In this document: in pieces, positions 16,088 through 23,922 of the stretch
Numbering within the stretch: position 1 is the stretch's first letter
How the letters are laid out: every line of letters starts with the position of its first letter
Origin: UBA10649 sp965278945
GTDB taxonomy: Bacteria; Actinomycetota; Actinomycetes; S36-B12
NCBI GenBank assembly: GCA_965278945.1
Contig: OZ257128.1
Location: forward strand, 620,001 to 684,000
DNA: 64,000 nt
Direction of reading: 5' to 3'
Program-made: the position numbers and the translations under genes
Notes under the pieces: model-generated
What the model was told of the DNA's origin: nothing
The model's database searches: none
The model's input: the letters and a program-made list of their open reading frames with translations, nothing else

Positions 16088-17233
16088 ATGGCTCTCTCCA
16101 GCGTGTCCGCCGACGACTCGGTAGACGTCGAGACGGCTTCCGCCCCGTGGTCCCCCTTGGAACTGCGCGACATCCTTGAGGCCGCGGTGGCTTACGGGGC
16201 GTCCGATGTCCACATCCGCGCGGGCTCCCCGCCCCTCGTGCGCGTCGCCGGCCAGCTCTGGCCCCTCGACGTTCCGGCATTCAGCGCCGAGGACACGGCA
16301 GCTCTCGTGCAGGCGGCGCTGCCCACGGCGCAGGACCGCGCAGCGTTTGCCGCGGACCACGAGTGCGACTTCGCGCTGAGTGCTGACGACATCGGCAGGT
16401 TCCGCGGCAACGCGTACCTGTCACGCGGCAGCGCGGCGATGGTCCTGCGGCACGTCAAGGAGAAGATCCCGACCTTCGAGGAGCTTGGCCTTCCTCAGCT
16501 GCTCAGGGATCTGGCGCTCTGCACGAGCGGCCTGGTCCTCGTCTGCGGGCCGACCGGCTCGGGCAAGACGACGACGCTCGCCGCGATGATCGATGCGATC
16601 AACAGCGAGCGCCGATGCCACGTGCTGACCATCGAGGACCCCATCGAGTTCCTCCACCACGACAAGATGGCCGCGATCAGCCAGCGCGAGCTTCACACCG
16701 ACACCCTCGACTTCGCCCGCGCGCTCCGCTCCGGCATGCGCCAGGACCCCGACGTCATCCTCATCGGCGAGATCCGCGACGTCGAGACGATGCGCACGGC
16801 GCTGCAGGCCGCGGAGACCGGTCACCTCGTGCTCGCGACGCTGCATGCGCGCACGGTCGTGGATGCGATCAATCGCGCCGTCGACGTGTTCCCGCTCGAC
16901 GAGCAGCGTCAGGCGCGCACCTCGATAGCCGAGTCGCTGCAGGGCGTGCTGTGCCAGCACCTCGTGCTGTCCGCGAAGGGTCCGGGGCGTGTCGTAGTGG
17001 TAGAGGCCGCGGTGAGCACGCCTCGAGTGCGCGAGGCGATTCTCGATCCTGAGAAGACCGGAACGCTCCAGGACATCGTCGCCGAGGGCGAGTTCTACGG
17101 GATGAGCACGTTCGAGCAGGACGCGGTGCGCCTCGTCCTGGCTGGCGACATCACGGTCGAGGAGGCCGAGAAGGTCGTCAGTCGGGCCTCCGACCTTCAC
17201 GTAGCGCTGCGTCGCGCGGGCTATCGGCGCTAG
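16088..17233 (+). CDS. pilT: PilT-type retraction ATPase 1
   Basis: 381 residues. N-terminal PAS-like domain (residues 20-120, with GASDVHIRAGSPPLVRV), then a RecA-like ATPase: Walker A GPTGSGKTTTL near residue 155, Asp box IEDPIEFLHH, Walker B DVILIGEIRD, His box TGHLVLATLHA. The length is typical for PilT (340-380). PilT hexamers power retraction by extracting pilins into the membrane. It is the first gene of pilT-pilB-pilT2-pilC. No Shine-Dalgarno is visible before ATG 16088. Confidence 0.93.
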   Translation: MALSSVSADDSVDVETASAPWSPLELRDILEAAVAYGASDVHIRAGSPPLVRVAGQLWPLDVPAFSAEDTAALVQAALPTAQDRAAFAADHECDFALSADDIGRFRGNAYLSRGSAAMVLRHVKEKIPTFEELGLPQLLRDLALCTSGLVLVCGPTGSGKTTTLAAMIDAINSERRCHVLTIEDPIEFLHHDKMAAISQRELHTDTLDFARALRSGMRQDPDVILIGEIRDVETMRTALQAAETGHLVLATLHARTVVDAINRAVDVFPLDEQRQARTSIAESLQGVLCQHLVLSAKGPGRVVVVEAAVSTPRVREAILDPEKTGTLQDIVAEGEFYGMSTFEQDAVRLVLAGDITVEEAEKVVSRASDLHVALRRAGYRR

Positions 17234-17241
17234 GGGATCTC

Positions 17242-18912
17242 ATGACCGCATCAGTTGCCGACGTCCTGGTCGCCGAAGGTCTCATCACCGCGGACCAGTT
17301 CGCTGCCGCGCAAACCACGGCCGGCGTTATGGGAACGCCGGTGCTCACCGTGCTGGTCCAGCAGGGCGCTATCGGCAAGAAGGATGTCGTGCGGTGCACC
17401 GTCGAGGCGGCGGGTCTGCAGTTCGTCGAGGTGATGGACGTCGTCATCGACCCACAGGCAGCGCGTCTGCTCACCGGTGACCAGGCGCGCAAGTACGAGG
17501 TGATCCCGTTCGCGTTCAAGCATGACGTCGTCGTCGTGGTGGCCGATCCGCAGACCGCGATGGACTGGCAGGCGCGCGACGACCTGCAGGCCATCACTCG
17601 TCATCCCGTGCGGTTCGCCTGCGGCATGAAGTCAGAGATCCAGGCGCGGATCAACATGGTCTATCGCGCCGAGGCCGAGCTCGGCGAGCTCGTGCGTGAC
17701 ATGCTCGACGACGATCCGGCGATCGACATCCTCGCCCCTGTCGCATCGACGACCGATGCGCCGCTCGTGCGCTACGTCAACCTCCTGCTCAAGCAGGCGA
17801 TCTCCGACAACGCATCCGACATCCACGTCGAGCCGAGCGAGAACAACATCCGCATCCGGTTCCGCATCGACGGCGTGCTCAAGGAGATGGCTCCAGCGCC
17901 GAAGGAGATCCAGTCCGCGGTCATCTCGCGCCTGAAGATCATGAGCGACATGGACATCGCCGAGCGGCGCATCCCGCAGGACGGCCGGCTCAGCATCGTG
18001 TCGGCCGGTCGCAAGATCGACCTTCGCGTGAGCTGCCTGCCAACGGTGTGGGGCGAGAAGATCGTCATGCGAATCCTCGACAACACGGCCGCGACGATGG
18101 CGCTTCCTGACCTCGGCTTCTCACCGCAGAACCTCGTGAAATGGCGTGATGCCTACGAGCGGCCGTACGGGATGCTGATCGTCAGCGGCCCGACGGGATC
18201 GGGCAAGTCGACGTCGCTGTACGCGACGCTCAACGCGGTGGCCAGGCCCGAGGTCAACATCGTGACCGTCGAGGACCCGGTCGAGTACCGCATCCCGGGC
18301 ATCAACCAGGTGCAGACGCACGCGAAGGCCGGCCTGACGTTCGCTGCCGCGCTGCGCTCCATCCTTCGCGCCGACCCCGACATCATTCTCATCGGCGAGA
18401 TCCGCGACCACGAGACCGCGCAGATCGCGATCGAGTCGGCTCTCACAGGTCACCTCGTGCTCACGACACTCCACACGAATGACGCGCCGAGCGTCATCAC
18501 CCGTCTCACGGAGATGGGCATCGAGCCCTTCCTCGTCGGCTCTGCTCTCGCATGCGCGACCGGGCAGCGCCTGGCCCGTCGTCTGTGCCTGATCTGCCGG
18601 CGTCAGGTGGAGAAGTCGGCCGAGGAGCTCAACGCCGTCGACTTCGAGCGGCCGCCGGGGATGACGCCGACGTTCTTTGAACCGGTCGGCTGCTCCAGTT
18701 GCGCGGGCACCGGATACCGCGGCCGCCTTGCCATGCACGAGGTCATGCCGATGAACGAGGAGCTGTCAAAGCTCGCGGTGCGCAACGCGTCGTCCGACGA
18801 CGTGCGCCGCGAGGCGGTTGCCCAGGGCATGCGAACCCTTCGACAGGACGGCTGGCTGAAGGTCTCGCAGGGACTGACCACGATCGCGGAGGTGCTGCGT
18901 GTCGTCGCCTAG
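17242..18912 (+). CDS. pilB: PilB-type pilus extension ATPase
   Basis: 556 residues. It has an N-terminal GspE/MshEN domain (ASVADVLVAEGLITADQF to about residue 150), a PAS-like linker, and a RecA domain with Walker A GPTGSGKSTSLY (residues 315-326), Asp box VEDPVEY, Walker B DPDIILIGEIRDHET and His box LTTLHTND. A zinc-binding tetracysteine follows (CLICRR and CSSCAGTGYRGR), which is diagnostic for the extension ATPase and absent from PilT. The start is ATG 17242, 8 bases after pilT. Confidence 0.95.
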   Translation: MTASVADVLVAEGLITADQFAAAQTTAGVMGTPVLTVLVQQGAIGKKDVVRCTVEAAGLQFVEVMDVVIDPQAARLLTGDQARKYEVIPFAFKHDVVVVVADPQTAMDWQARDDLQAITRHPVRFACGMKSEIQARINMVYRAEAELGELVRDMLDDDPAIDILAPVASTTDAPLVRYVNLLLKQAISDNASDIHVEPSENNIRIRFRIDGVLKEMAPAPKEIQSAVISRLKIMSDMDIAERRIPQDGRLSIVSAGRKIDLRVSCLPTVWGEKIVMRILDNTAATMALPDLGFSPQNLVKWRDAYERPYGMLIVSGPTGSGKSTSLYATLNAVARPEVNIVTVEDPVEYRIPGINQVQTHAKAGLTFAAALRSILRADPDIILIGEIRDHETAQIAIESALTGHLVLTTLHTNDAPSVITRLTEMGIEPFLVGSALACATGQRLARRLCLICRRQVEKSAEELNAVDFERPPGMTPTFFEPVGCSSCAGTGYRGRLAMHEVMPMNEELSKLAVRNASSDDVRREAVAQGMRTLRQDGWLKVSQGLTTIAEVLRVVA

Positions 18913-20155
18913 TGGGTTCTCGCTGCCGCTGATGCCGCCCGATGGCGCATCGCTGTCCCCGATGCTCGCGGAGGTGCCCAGGCTTCCCGTCGAGCTCCAT
19001 CCGGTTGCGCCCCCTGCTGCGGACGAGGAGGGGATCGTCAGCGTCCTTCGCTCAGCCTTGGACGGACACGACCCGGACATCGCGATCGACGAGGTGCTGC
19101 TCTACCTGCTCGAGCGCGGGGGATCGGACCTCCATCTCAGCGTGAATGCGCCGCCCATGATCCGCGTGCACGGCGATCTCGAGCCGGTGCCCGGCTACTC
19201 CGCACTGACACCGAACCAGCTGCAGCAGACCGTGTATGCGCTCCTCACCGACCGGCAGAAGCAGCGCTTCGAGGAGACGAAGGAACTCGACTTCGCGTAC
19301 GCGCTGCCCGGTGCCGCGCGCTTCCGCGTGAACCTGTTCCAGCAGCAGGGTTCGGTCGGCGCGGTGCTTCGCTCGATTCCGTGGGAGATCCTGCCCCTGG
19401 AGGCGCTGCGCCTTCCTCCGGCACTCGGTGACTTCGCCGCGCTCCCGCGCGGTCTCGTGCTCGTCACCGGCCCGACCGGCTCGGGCAAGTCGACGACGCT
19501 GGCCGCAATCATTGACCGGGCAAACCGCACGAGGCAGGGTCACATCGTCACGATCGAGGACCCGATCGAGTTCGTGCACCAGCACCGCCTGTGCGTCGTC
19601 AACCAGCGCGAGGTCGGCACGGACACGCTGTCCTTCGCGAACGCGCTCAAGCATGCGTTGCGCCAGGACCCCGACATCGTCCTCGTCGGCGAGATGCGCG
19701 ATCTCGAGACGATCTCCACCGCCCTCACGGCGGCCGAGACCGGACACCTCGTCTTTGGCACGTTGCACACGAGTTCGTCCGCGACAACGATTGACCGAAT
19801 AGTCGACGTGTTCCCGCCCGAGCAACAGGCGCAGATCCGCACGCAGCTCGCCGCATCCGTACAGGCGATCGTCTGTCAGACGCTCTGCAAGACGACCGAC
19901 GGTTCTGGGCGAGTCGCCGCGACCGAGGTGCTGATCGCGACACCCGCAGTACGGAACCTGATCCGCGAGGGGAAGTTGCAGTCGATCCCGTCAGCGCTGC
20001 AGACCGGTTCGCGATTCGGCATGCATACGCTCAACCAGAATCTCGCCGAGCTCGTCAAGGCCGGGACGATCGAGTACGGCACGGCCGTCGAGAAGTGCTC
20101 AGACCTGTCCGAGCTTCAGCAACTGCTGGGAGTCAGCCCCGATGCCGCAGAATGA
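18899..20155 (+). CDS. pilT: PilT-type ATPase 2
   Basis: 418 residues from GTG 18899, overlapping pilB by 14 bases. It has a 50-residue proline/acidic N-terminal extension, then the PilT order: GGSDLHLSVNAPPMIRVHGD, Walker A GPTGSGKSTTL (about 192-200), IEDPIEFVHQH, DPDIVLVGEMRDLET, TGHLVFGTLHTSS. There is no tetracysteine, so it belongs to the retraction rather than the extension type. Within the operon it sits next to pilC. It may modify retraction like PilU; it keeps all catalytic motifs. Confidence 0.9.
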   Translation: MSSPSGFSLPLMPPDGASLSPMLAEVPRLPVELHPVAPPAADEEGIVSVLRSALDGHDPDIAIDEVLLYLLERGGSDLHLSVNAPPMIRVHGDLEPVPGYSALTPNQLQQTVYALLTDRQKQRFEETKELDFAYALPGAARFRVNLFQQQGSVGAVLRSIPWEILPLEALRLPPALGDFAALPRGLVLVTGPTGSGKSTTLAAIIDRANRTRQGHIVTIEDPIEFVHQHRLCVVNQREVGTDTLSFANALKHALRQDPDIVLVGEMRDLETISTALTAAETGHLVFGTLHTSSSATTIDRIVDVFPPEQQAQIRTQLAASVQAIVCQTLCKTTDGSGRVAATEVLIATPAVRNLIREGKLQSIPSALQTGSRFGMHTLNQNLAELVKAGTIEYGTAVEKCSDLSELQQLLGVSPDAAE

Positions 20156-21359
20156 CTACCTCGTCAAGGCACGCTCGCGGTCCGGCCGGCTGGTCGAGTC
20201 GAAGATGCGCGCGCTCAGCGAGGCCGATGCCCTGACGCGCGTTCGTCAGCAGGGAATGACGCCGATCGCGGTCGAGCCCGCGAACACCGGGCTGAAGAAG
20301 GAGATCACGTTCGGCAAGGGACGCGTCAAGTCCAAGGATCTCGCCATCTTCTCCCGGCAGTTCGCGACGATGCTGTCGTCGGGTTTGCCGATCCTGCGAT
20401 GCCTGTCGATCCTGTCGGACCAGACGCAGAGCACGCGGTTGCGTGACGTCCTCCTGGAGGTGCGTGACGAGGTCGAGAAGGGCGATGCCCTCTCGGAGGC
20501 GTTCGCGAAGCACAAGGAGTTTCCCTCCTTGTTCGTGAGCATGGTGCGCGCCGGCGAGATCGGTGGCTTCCTGGACTCAACGATGATCCAGATCGCCGAC
20601 TCGCTCGAGGCCGATGTCCGGCTGCGCGGCAAGATCAAGAGCGCACTGACCTATCCGATCGCCGTCGGCGTGATCGCGGTCATCATCGTCACGGGCATGC
20701 TCATCTTCGTCGTGCCGGTGTTCTCTGAGCTTTTCGCCTCGTTCGGCGGCCAATTGCCCTTGCCCACGCAGATCCTTGTCGCGTTCTCGAATCTGGTGAA
20801 GAACCCGCTGTTCTTCGTCCCGGTTCTCACGCTGATCATCGGTGGTTCCATCTGGTACCGCAGGAAGAAGGACACCCTCGCGGTACGCCAGGTGGTCGAT
20901 CCGCTCAAGTTCCGCCTTCCGGTGTTCGGCAAGCTGTTCCAGAAGGTCGCGCTCGCGCGATTCACGCGGAACTTCTCGACGCTCATGCATGCCGGCGTGC
21001 CCATCCTCAGCGCTCTTGACATCGTTGGCGAGACTGCGGGCAACGTTGTGATCTCGCGCGCCGTTGTAGCGGTGAAGGAGAGCGTGCGCCAGGGCACGGG
21101 AATCGCGAAGCCGCTGTCGGAGCATCCGGTGTTCCCCGAGATGGTCGTGCAGATGATCGCCGTTGGCGAGGACACGGGCGCGCTCGACTCCATGCTCGAG
21201 AAGATTGCCGACTTCTACGATCAGGAGGTCGAAGCGACGACCGAGCAGCTCATGGCGCTCATCGAGCCGATCATGATCATGGTGCTTGGCGTGCTCGTCG
21301 GCGGCATGATCATCGCCCTGTACCTGCCGATCTTCAAGATCTTCGAACTGGTCAAGTAG
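20142..21359 (+). CDS. pilC: PilC, inner-membrane platform protein
   Basis: 405 residues, ATG 20142, overlapping pilT2 by 14 bases. Two GspF domains are seen: FSRQFATMLSSGLPILRCL (residues 67-) and FTRNFSTLMHAGVPILSAL (residues 272-), each followed by membrane helices (GVIAVIIVTGMLIFVVPVFSE; IMIMVLGVLVGGMIIALYLP). PilC couples the ATPases to pilin movement in the membrane. A family A hairpin split by IS30 copy 2 follows 26 bases after its stop and separates it from the pilin. Confidence 0.95.
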   Translation: MPQNDYLVKARSRSGRLVESKMRALSEADALTRVRQQGMTPIAVEPANTGLKKEITFGKGRVKSKDLAIFSRQFATMLSSGLPILRCLSILSDQTQSTRLRDVLLEVRDEVEKGDALSEAFAKHKEFPSLFVSMVRAGEIGGFLDSTMIQIADSLEADVRLRGKIKSALTYPIAVGVIAVIIVTGMLIFVVPVFSELFASFGGQLPLPTQILVAFSNLVKNPLFFVPVLTLIIGGSIWYRRKKDTLAVRQVVDPLKFRLPVFGKLFQKVALARFTRNFSTLMHAGVPILSALDIVGETAGNVVISRAVVAVKESVRQGTGIAKPLSEHPVFPEMVVQMIAVGEDTGALDSMLEKIADFYDQEVEATTEQLMALIEPIMIMVLGVLVGGMIIALYLPIFKIFELVK

Positions 21360-21384
21360 ACGCAGCACGCACCCACAACCTCCA

Positions 21385-21417
21385 CGCGAGTGGGCAGTTG
21401 GTGTCGTGAAAACAACC
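21385..21417. repeat. Left arm of a family A palindrome split by IS30 copy 2
   Basis: CGCGAGTGGGCAGTTG followed by GTGTCGTGAAAACAACC. The complementary right arm resumes at 22679 immediately after the IS and is a perfect match, so the IS entered the exact centre of a long hairpin. Confidence 0.92.
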
Positions 21418-22678
21418 CTTGGGTTCAAGGGATCGATGCAACACCTGAGGTGAAGAGGTGTTGTGATGCTTGGTCCTCCGGGGTTGCCGCCAGCGGTGCG
21501 GCTCGGGTTTTGGCAGTGGGTGCGGTCGGGGTTGTCGGTCGCGGAGGCGGCTGCTGCGGCGGGCGTGTCCGAGCGCACGGGTGCGGGGTGGTTCGGTGAG
21601 GCTGGCGGAGTGATGCCTTCATCGGTGACGCCCGGCAAGGTCGGGCCTCGGTTGACGTTCGATCAGCGTGAGGAGATCGCGGTCCTGCGTGGGTCGGGGG
21701 CGTCGAACGCGGAGATCGCGCGGGCGGTGGGCTGTCACCGGTCCACGATCGGGCGTGAGCTGGCGATGAACTCCACGTTCTTCGCCGACCGGCACCTGCC
21801 TAGGTATCGGGCGTCGATGGCGCAGAAGCGCTCCGACTGGCGGGCTCGCCGGCCGAAGGCGTCCGCGCTCAAGGCCAACGACCGGCTGCGGCAGGTGGTG
21901 CAAGATCACTTGGAGGACGAACTCAGCCCGGAGCAGATCTCAGGTCGGCTGAGGATCGATTTCCCTGATGATCCGGAGATGCGCGTGAGTCACGAGGCGA
22001 TCTACCAGGCGTTGTTCGTCCAGGGCCGCGGCGCGTTGCGCCGTGACCTGCACCAACGGCTGCGCACGGGCCGGGCGATCCGCAAGACCCGGAGGACCGC
22101 AGGTGAGCGCCGTGGCCGGATCCCGGGGATGGTCTCCATCACCGAGCGCCCGCCCGAGGTCGCCGACCGTGCTGTTCCTGGCCATTGGGAGGGCGACCTG
22201 ATCGTGGGGAAGAACTCCGGCTCGGCGATCGGGACCTTGGTCGAGCGGGCAACCGGGTTCTGCCTGCTGCTGCACCTTCCCGGCAACCACGGCGCGGACG
22301 CGGTAGCCGACGCGATGATCACCGCGATGAGCCAGCTGCCGGCGACCTTGCGACGCACGCTGACCTGGGACCAGGGATCGGAGATGGCCAACCACGTCCA
22401 GATCGCCGCAGCCACGGACCTGGACATCTACTTCTGCGATCCCCACTCACCATGGCAGCGCGGATCCAACGAGAACACCAACGGCCTGCTGCGTCAGTAC
22501 TTCGCCAAAGGCTCCGACCTGTCGGTCTATGCCCCGGACTATCTCGAGCACGTCAGCCGAAAACTGAACAACCGGCCACGCAAACGCCACGGCTTCAAGA
22601 CACCAGCCGAAATGCTCGACCACCTACTGTCAGAACCGGTCAATCCAACCGATGTTGCATCCACCGCTTGAATCCACC
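21418..22678 (+). mobile_element. IS30-family insertion sequence, copy 2
   Basis: 1,261 bp, same length and ends as copy 1. It is flanked by the two arms of one palindrome (AACAACC on the left and GGTTGTT on the right). IS30-type elements are known to prefer palindromic targets. It separates pilC from the major pilin gene, which must therefore use its own promoter or one in the IS. Confidence 0.93.
21463..22671 (+). CDS. IS30-family transposase (copy 2)
   Basis: 402 residues, identical to copy 1 except Gly61 in place of Arg61. The helix-turn-helix segments and DDE core are intact. The near-identity of the two copies means recent transposition within this genome or recombination between copies. 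Confidence 0.95.
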   Translation: MMLGPPGLPPAVRLGFWQWVRSGLSVAEAAAAAGVSERTGAGWFGEAGGVMPSSVTPGKVGPRLTFDQREEIAVLRGSGASNAEIARAVGCHRSTIGRELAMNSTFFADRHLPRYRASMAQKRSDWRARRPKASALKANDRLRQVVQDHLEDELSPEQISGRLRIDFPDDPEMRVSHEAIYQALFVQGRGALRRDLHQRLRTGRAIRKTRRTAGERRGRIPGMVSITERPPEVADRAVPGHWEGDLIVGKNSGSAIGTLVERATGFCLLLHLPGNHGADAVADAMITAMSQLPATLRRTLTWDQGSEMANHVQIAAATDLDIYFCDPHSPWQRGSNENTNGLLRQYFAKGSDLSVYAPDYLEHVSRKLNNRPRKRHGFKTPAEMLDHLLSEPVNPTDVASTA

Positions 22679-22708
22679 GGTTGTTTTCACGACACCAACT
22701 GCCCACTC
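22679..22708. repeat. Right arm of the split family A palindrome
   Basis: GGTTGTTTTCACGACAC then CAACTGCCCACTCGCG, the exact complement of the arm at 21385-21417. Confidence 0.92.
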
Positions 22709-22797
22709 GCGGTGTGTGGACTGGGCCGCCTGGCTTATCCCGGAGGAAACGTTGCGAATTCGGTACATCCGGGACTGATCGGGCCGAAACCCCATAT

Positions 22798-22818
22798 GTC
22801 ACACCACGGTGGTGCGAC
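22798..22818. promoter_or_regulatory. Imperfect palindrome in the pilin leader, possible operator
   Basis: A 21-base dyad with core ACCACGGTGGT and arms GTC/GAC, lying 36 bases before the pilin ATG. The same 11-base core forms the middle of the toxin-antitoxin operator at 35638-35656. A GATCGGGCCGAAACCC sequence sits just upstream (22777-22792) and could belong to a promoter. Confidence 0.45.
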
Positions 22819-22854
22819 ACCCCCAGACGAGGGACAGCAGATCAGGAGAAGCAG

Positions 22855-23286
22855 ATGCTCACTCGCATCATGAAGCCGCGGGAGGATGGCGACAAGGGTT
22901 TCACCCTCATCGAGCTCCTCGTCGTGGTCGCAATCATCGGCATTCTTGCCGCCATCGCCATTCCCGTATTCCTGAGCCAGCGCAACAGCGCACGAGATGC
23001 CTCGGTCAAGTCCGACATCAACGGCATCGCCAAGGTCATGGAGACGCTGTACGTCGAGACCAATGCGTACCCGACGACCACAATCCTGCTCGACGAAGGC
23101 AACCCCCAGGTGTCGCCAGGAAACCAGATCACCGTCACGGTGACCGGCGGCGGAACCGGCTACACGATCGCAGGCTGCAACCAGGACGCCGATGTCATGT
23201 ACACGTATGACTCGACTGCTGGTGGACTCGACCCAACTGGCGTTGCAACCGCGACGTGCACCGCGCCTGGATACTCGGTCGCATAG
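22855..23286 (+). CDS. pilA: Major type IV pilin (PilA-like)
   Basis: 143 residues. ATG 22855 is chosen because AGGAGA lies at 22844-22849. The short leader with G15 precedes FTLIE (Glu20 at +5), followed by the classic hydrophobic helix (LLVVVAIIGILAAIAIPVFL) and alpha1-C region (NSARDASVKSDINGIAKVME). Two cysteines near the C-terminus (AGCNQ; ATATCTAP) could close a D-region disulfide. Length and motif are those of a major pilin. It is followed 30 bases later by a strong terminator, so it is transcribed as a single gene. Confidence 0.92.
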   Translation: MLTRIMKPREDGDKGFTLIELLVVVAIIGILAAIAIPVFLSQRNSARDASVKSDINGIAKVMETLYVETNAYPTTTILLDEGNPQVSPGNQITVTVTGGGTGYTIAGCNQDADVMYTYDSTAGGLDPTGVATATCTAPGYSVA

Positions 23287-23316
23287 CGACATGTGAATCC
23301 AATAGGACCCAAGAAG

Positions 23317-23352
23317 CGATGAGGCCGCAGTCACCAGACTGCGGCCTCATCG
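23317..23352 (+). terminator. Intrinsic terminator after pilin
   Basis: Perfect 15-base stem CGATGAGGCCGCAGT/ACTGCGGCCTCATCG with a 6-base loop, followed by GTCTTCGT, a weak T-run. It separates the pilin from the accessory operon. Confidence 0.85.
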
Positions 23353-23417
23353 TCTTCGTAACGCGGAGTTCACACAGCACGACGCTTTAGTTCACATGGC
23401 TTCATGGATAGGCCACG

Positions 23418-23461
23418 CATATCCGCAAGATCAGCCAGACATATCCCGAAGATCAGCCAGA
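23418..23461. repeat. Two 22-base tandem repeats upstream of the accessory operon
   Basis: CATATCC(G/C)(C/G)AAGATCAGCCAGA occurs twice in tandem, followed by a partial third GATATCC. It lies 80 bases before the start of the next operon and looks like tandem protein-binding sites. No binding protein is known from the sequence. Confidence 0.6.
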
Positions 23462-23542
23462 GATATCCAAACGTGTCCAACTCGCAACGTCATTGTTTGC
23501 TTCGCGCGGTTCGACACTCATAAACAGGGGAACGGGGGAGTA

Positions 23543-23920
23543 ATGGCAGTCGAAGAACACGCAGGTCTTCATCGGCAGTTCGACGTCGGCCTCCGTTTCG
23601 CACCGACGCGTGCCTGCGCAGCGATGGCTGCGCGATCGGTTGCTGCCGTTCTCGAGATGCACCCGTTGGTGACCGTTCGCCTCGTCGAGCTGTCGTCCGA
23701 GGGTTCGCGGGTCCACTTCACTCTGGCTGTGTGCCTGGGTTCGATCGAATCGGTCAAGGCGTCCGCCCCTGAATCACGGGAAGCGATCGCGCTCCTGCAG
23801 AAGCTCGTGGACGGGTTCGCGTCGTACGATCCCGCCTTCGTCCAACTGCCGGTTGATCGAGATGGCCGTCGCTCGTCGATGGTCGATGCTGACATGCGCA
23901 ACCTCGCGACGGCGGTGTAG
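23543..23920 (+). CDS. Unrecognised protein heading the pilus accessory operon
   Basis: 125 residues; ATG 23543 has a GGGGGAG box. Upstream in-frame starts are rejected because they cross the tandem repeats without a ribosome site. The protein has a predicted alpha/beta pattern (VTVRLVELSSEG; FTLAVCLGSIESVKA) and no signal peptide or membrane segment. It ends 2 bases before the sigma-like gene, so co-translation is likely. An accessory regulator of that factor is possible, but nothing in the sequence shows it. Confidence 0.6.
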   Translation: MAVEEHAGLHRQFDVGLRFAPTRACAAMAARSVAAVLEMHPLVTVRLVELSSEGSRVHFTLAVCLGSIESVKASAPESREAIALLQKLVDGFASYDPAFVQLPVDRDGRRSSMVDADMRNLATAV

Positions 23921-23922
23921 TC

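Noticed and set aside
23418..23461. CRISPR array
   Set aside because: Only two contiguous 22-base units with no spacers.
23396..23542. N-terminal extension of the 23543 gene
   Set aside because: The extension crosses the tandem repeats and has no ribosome site; GGGGGAG before ATG 23543 decides the start.
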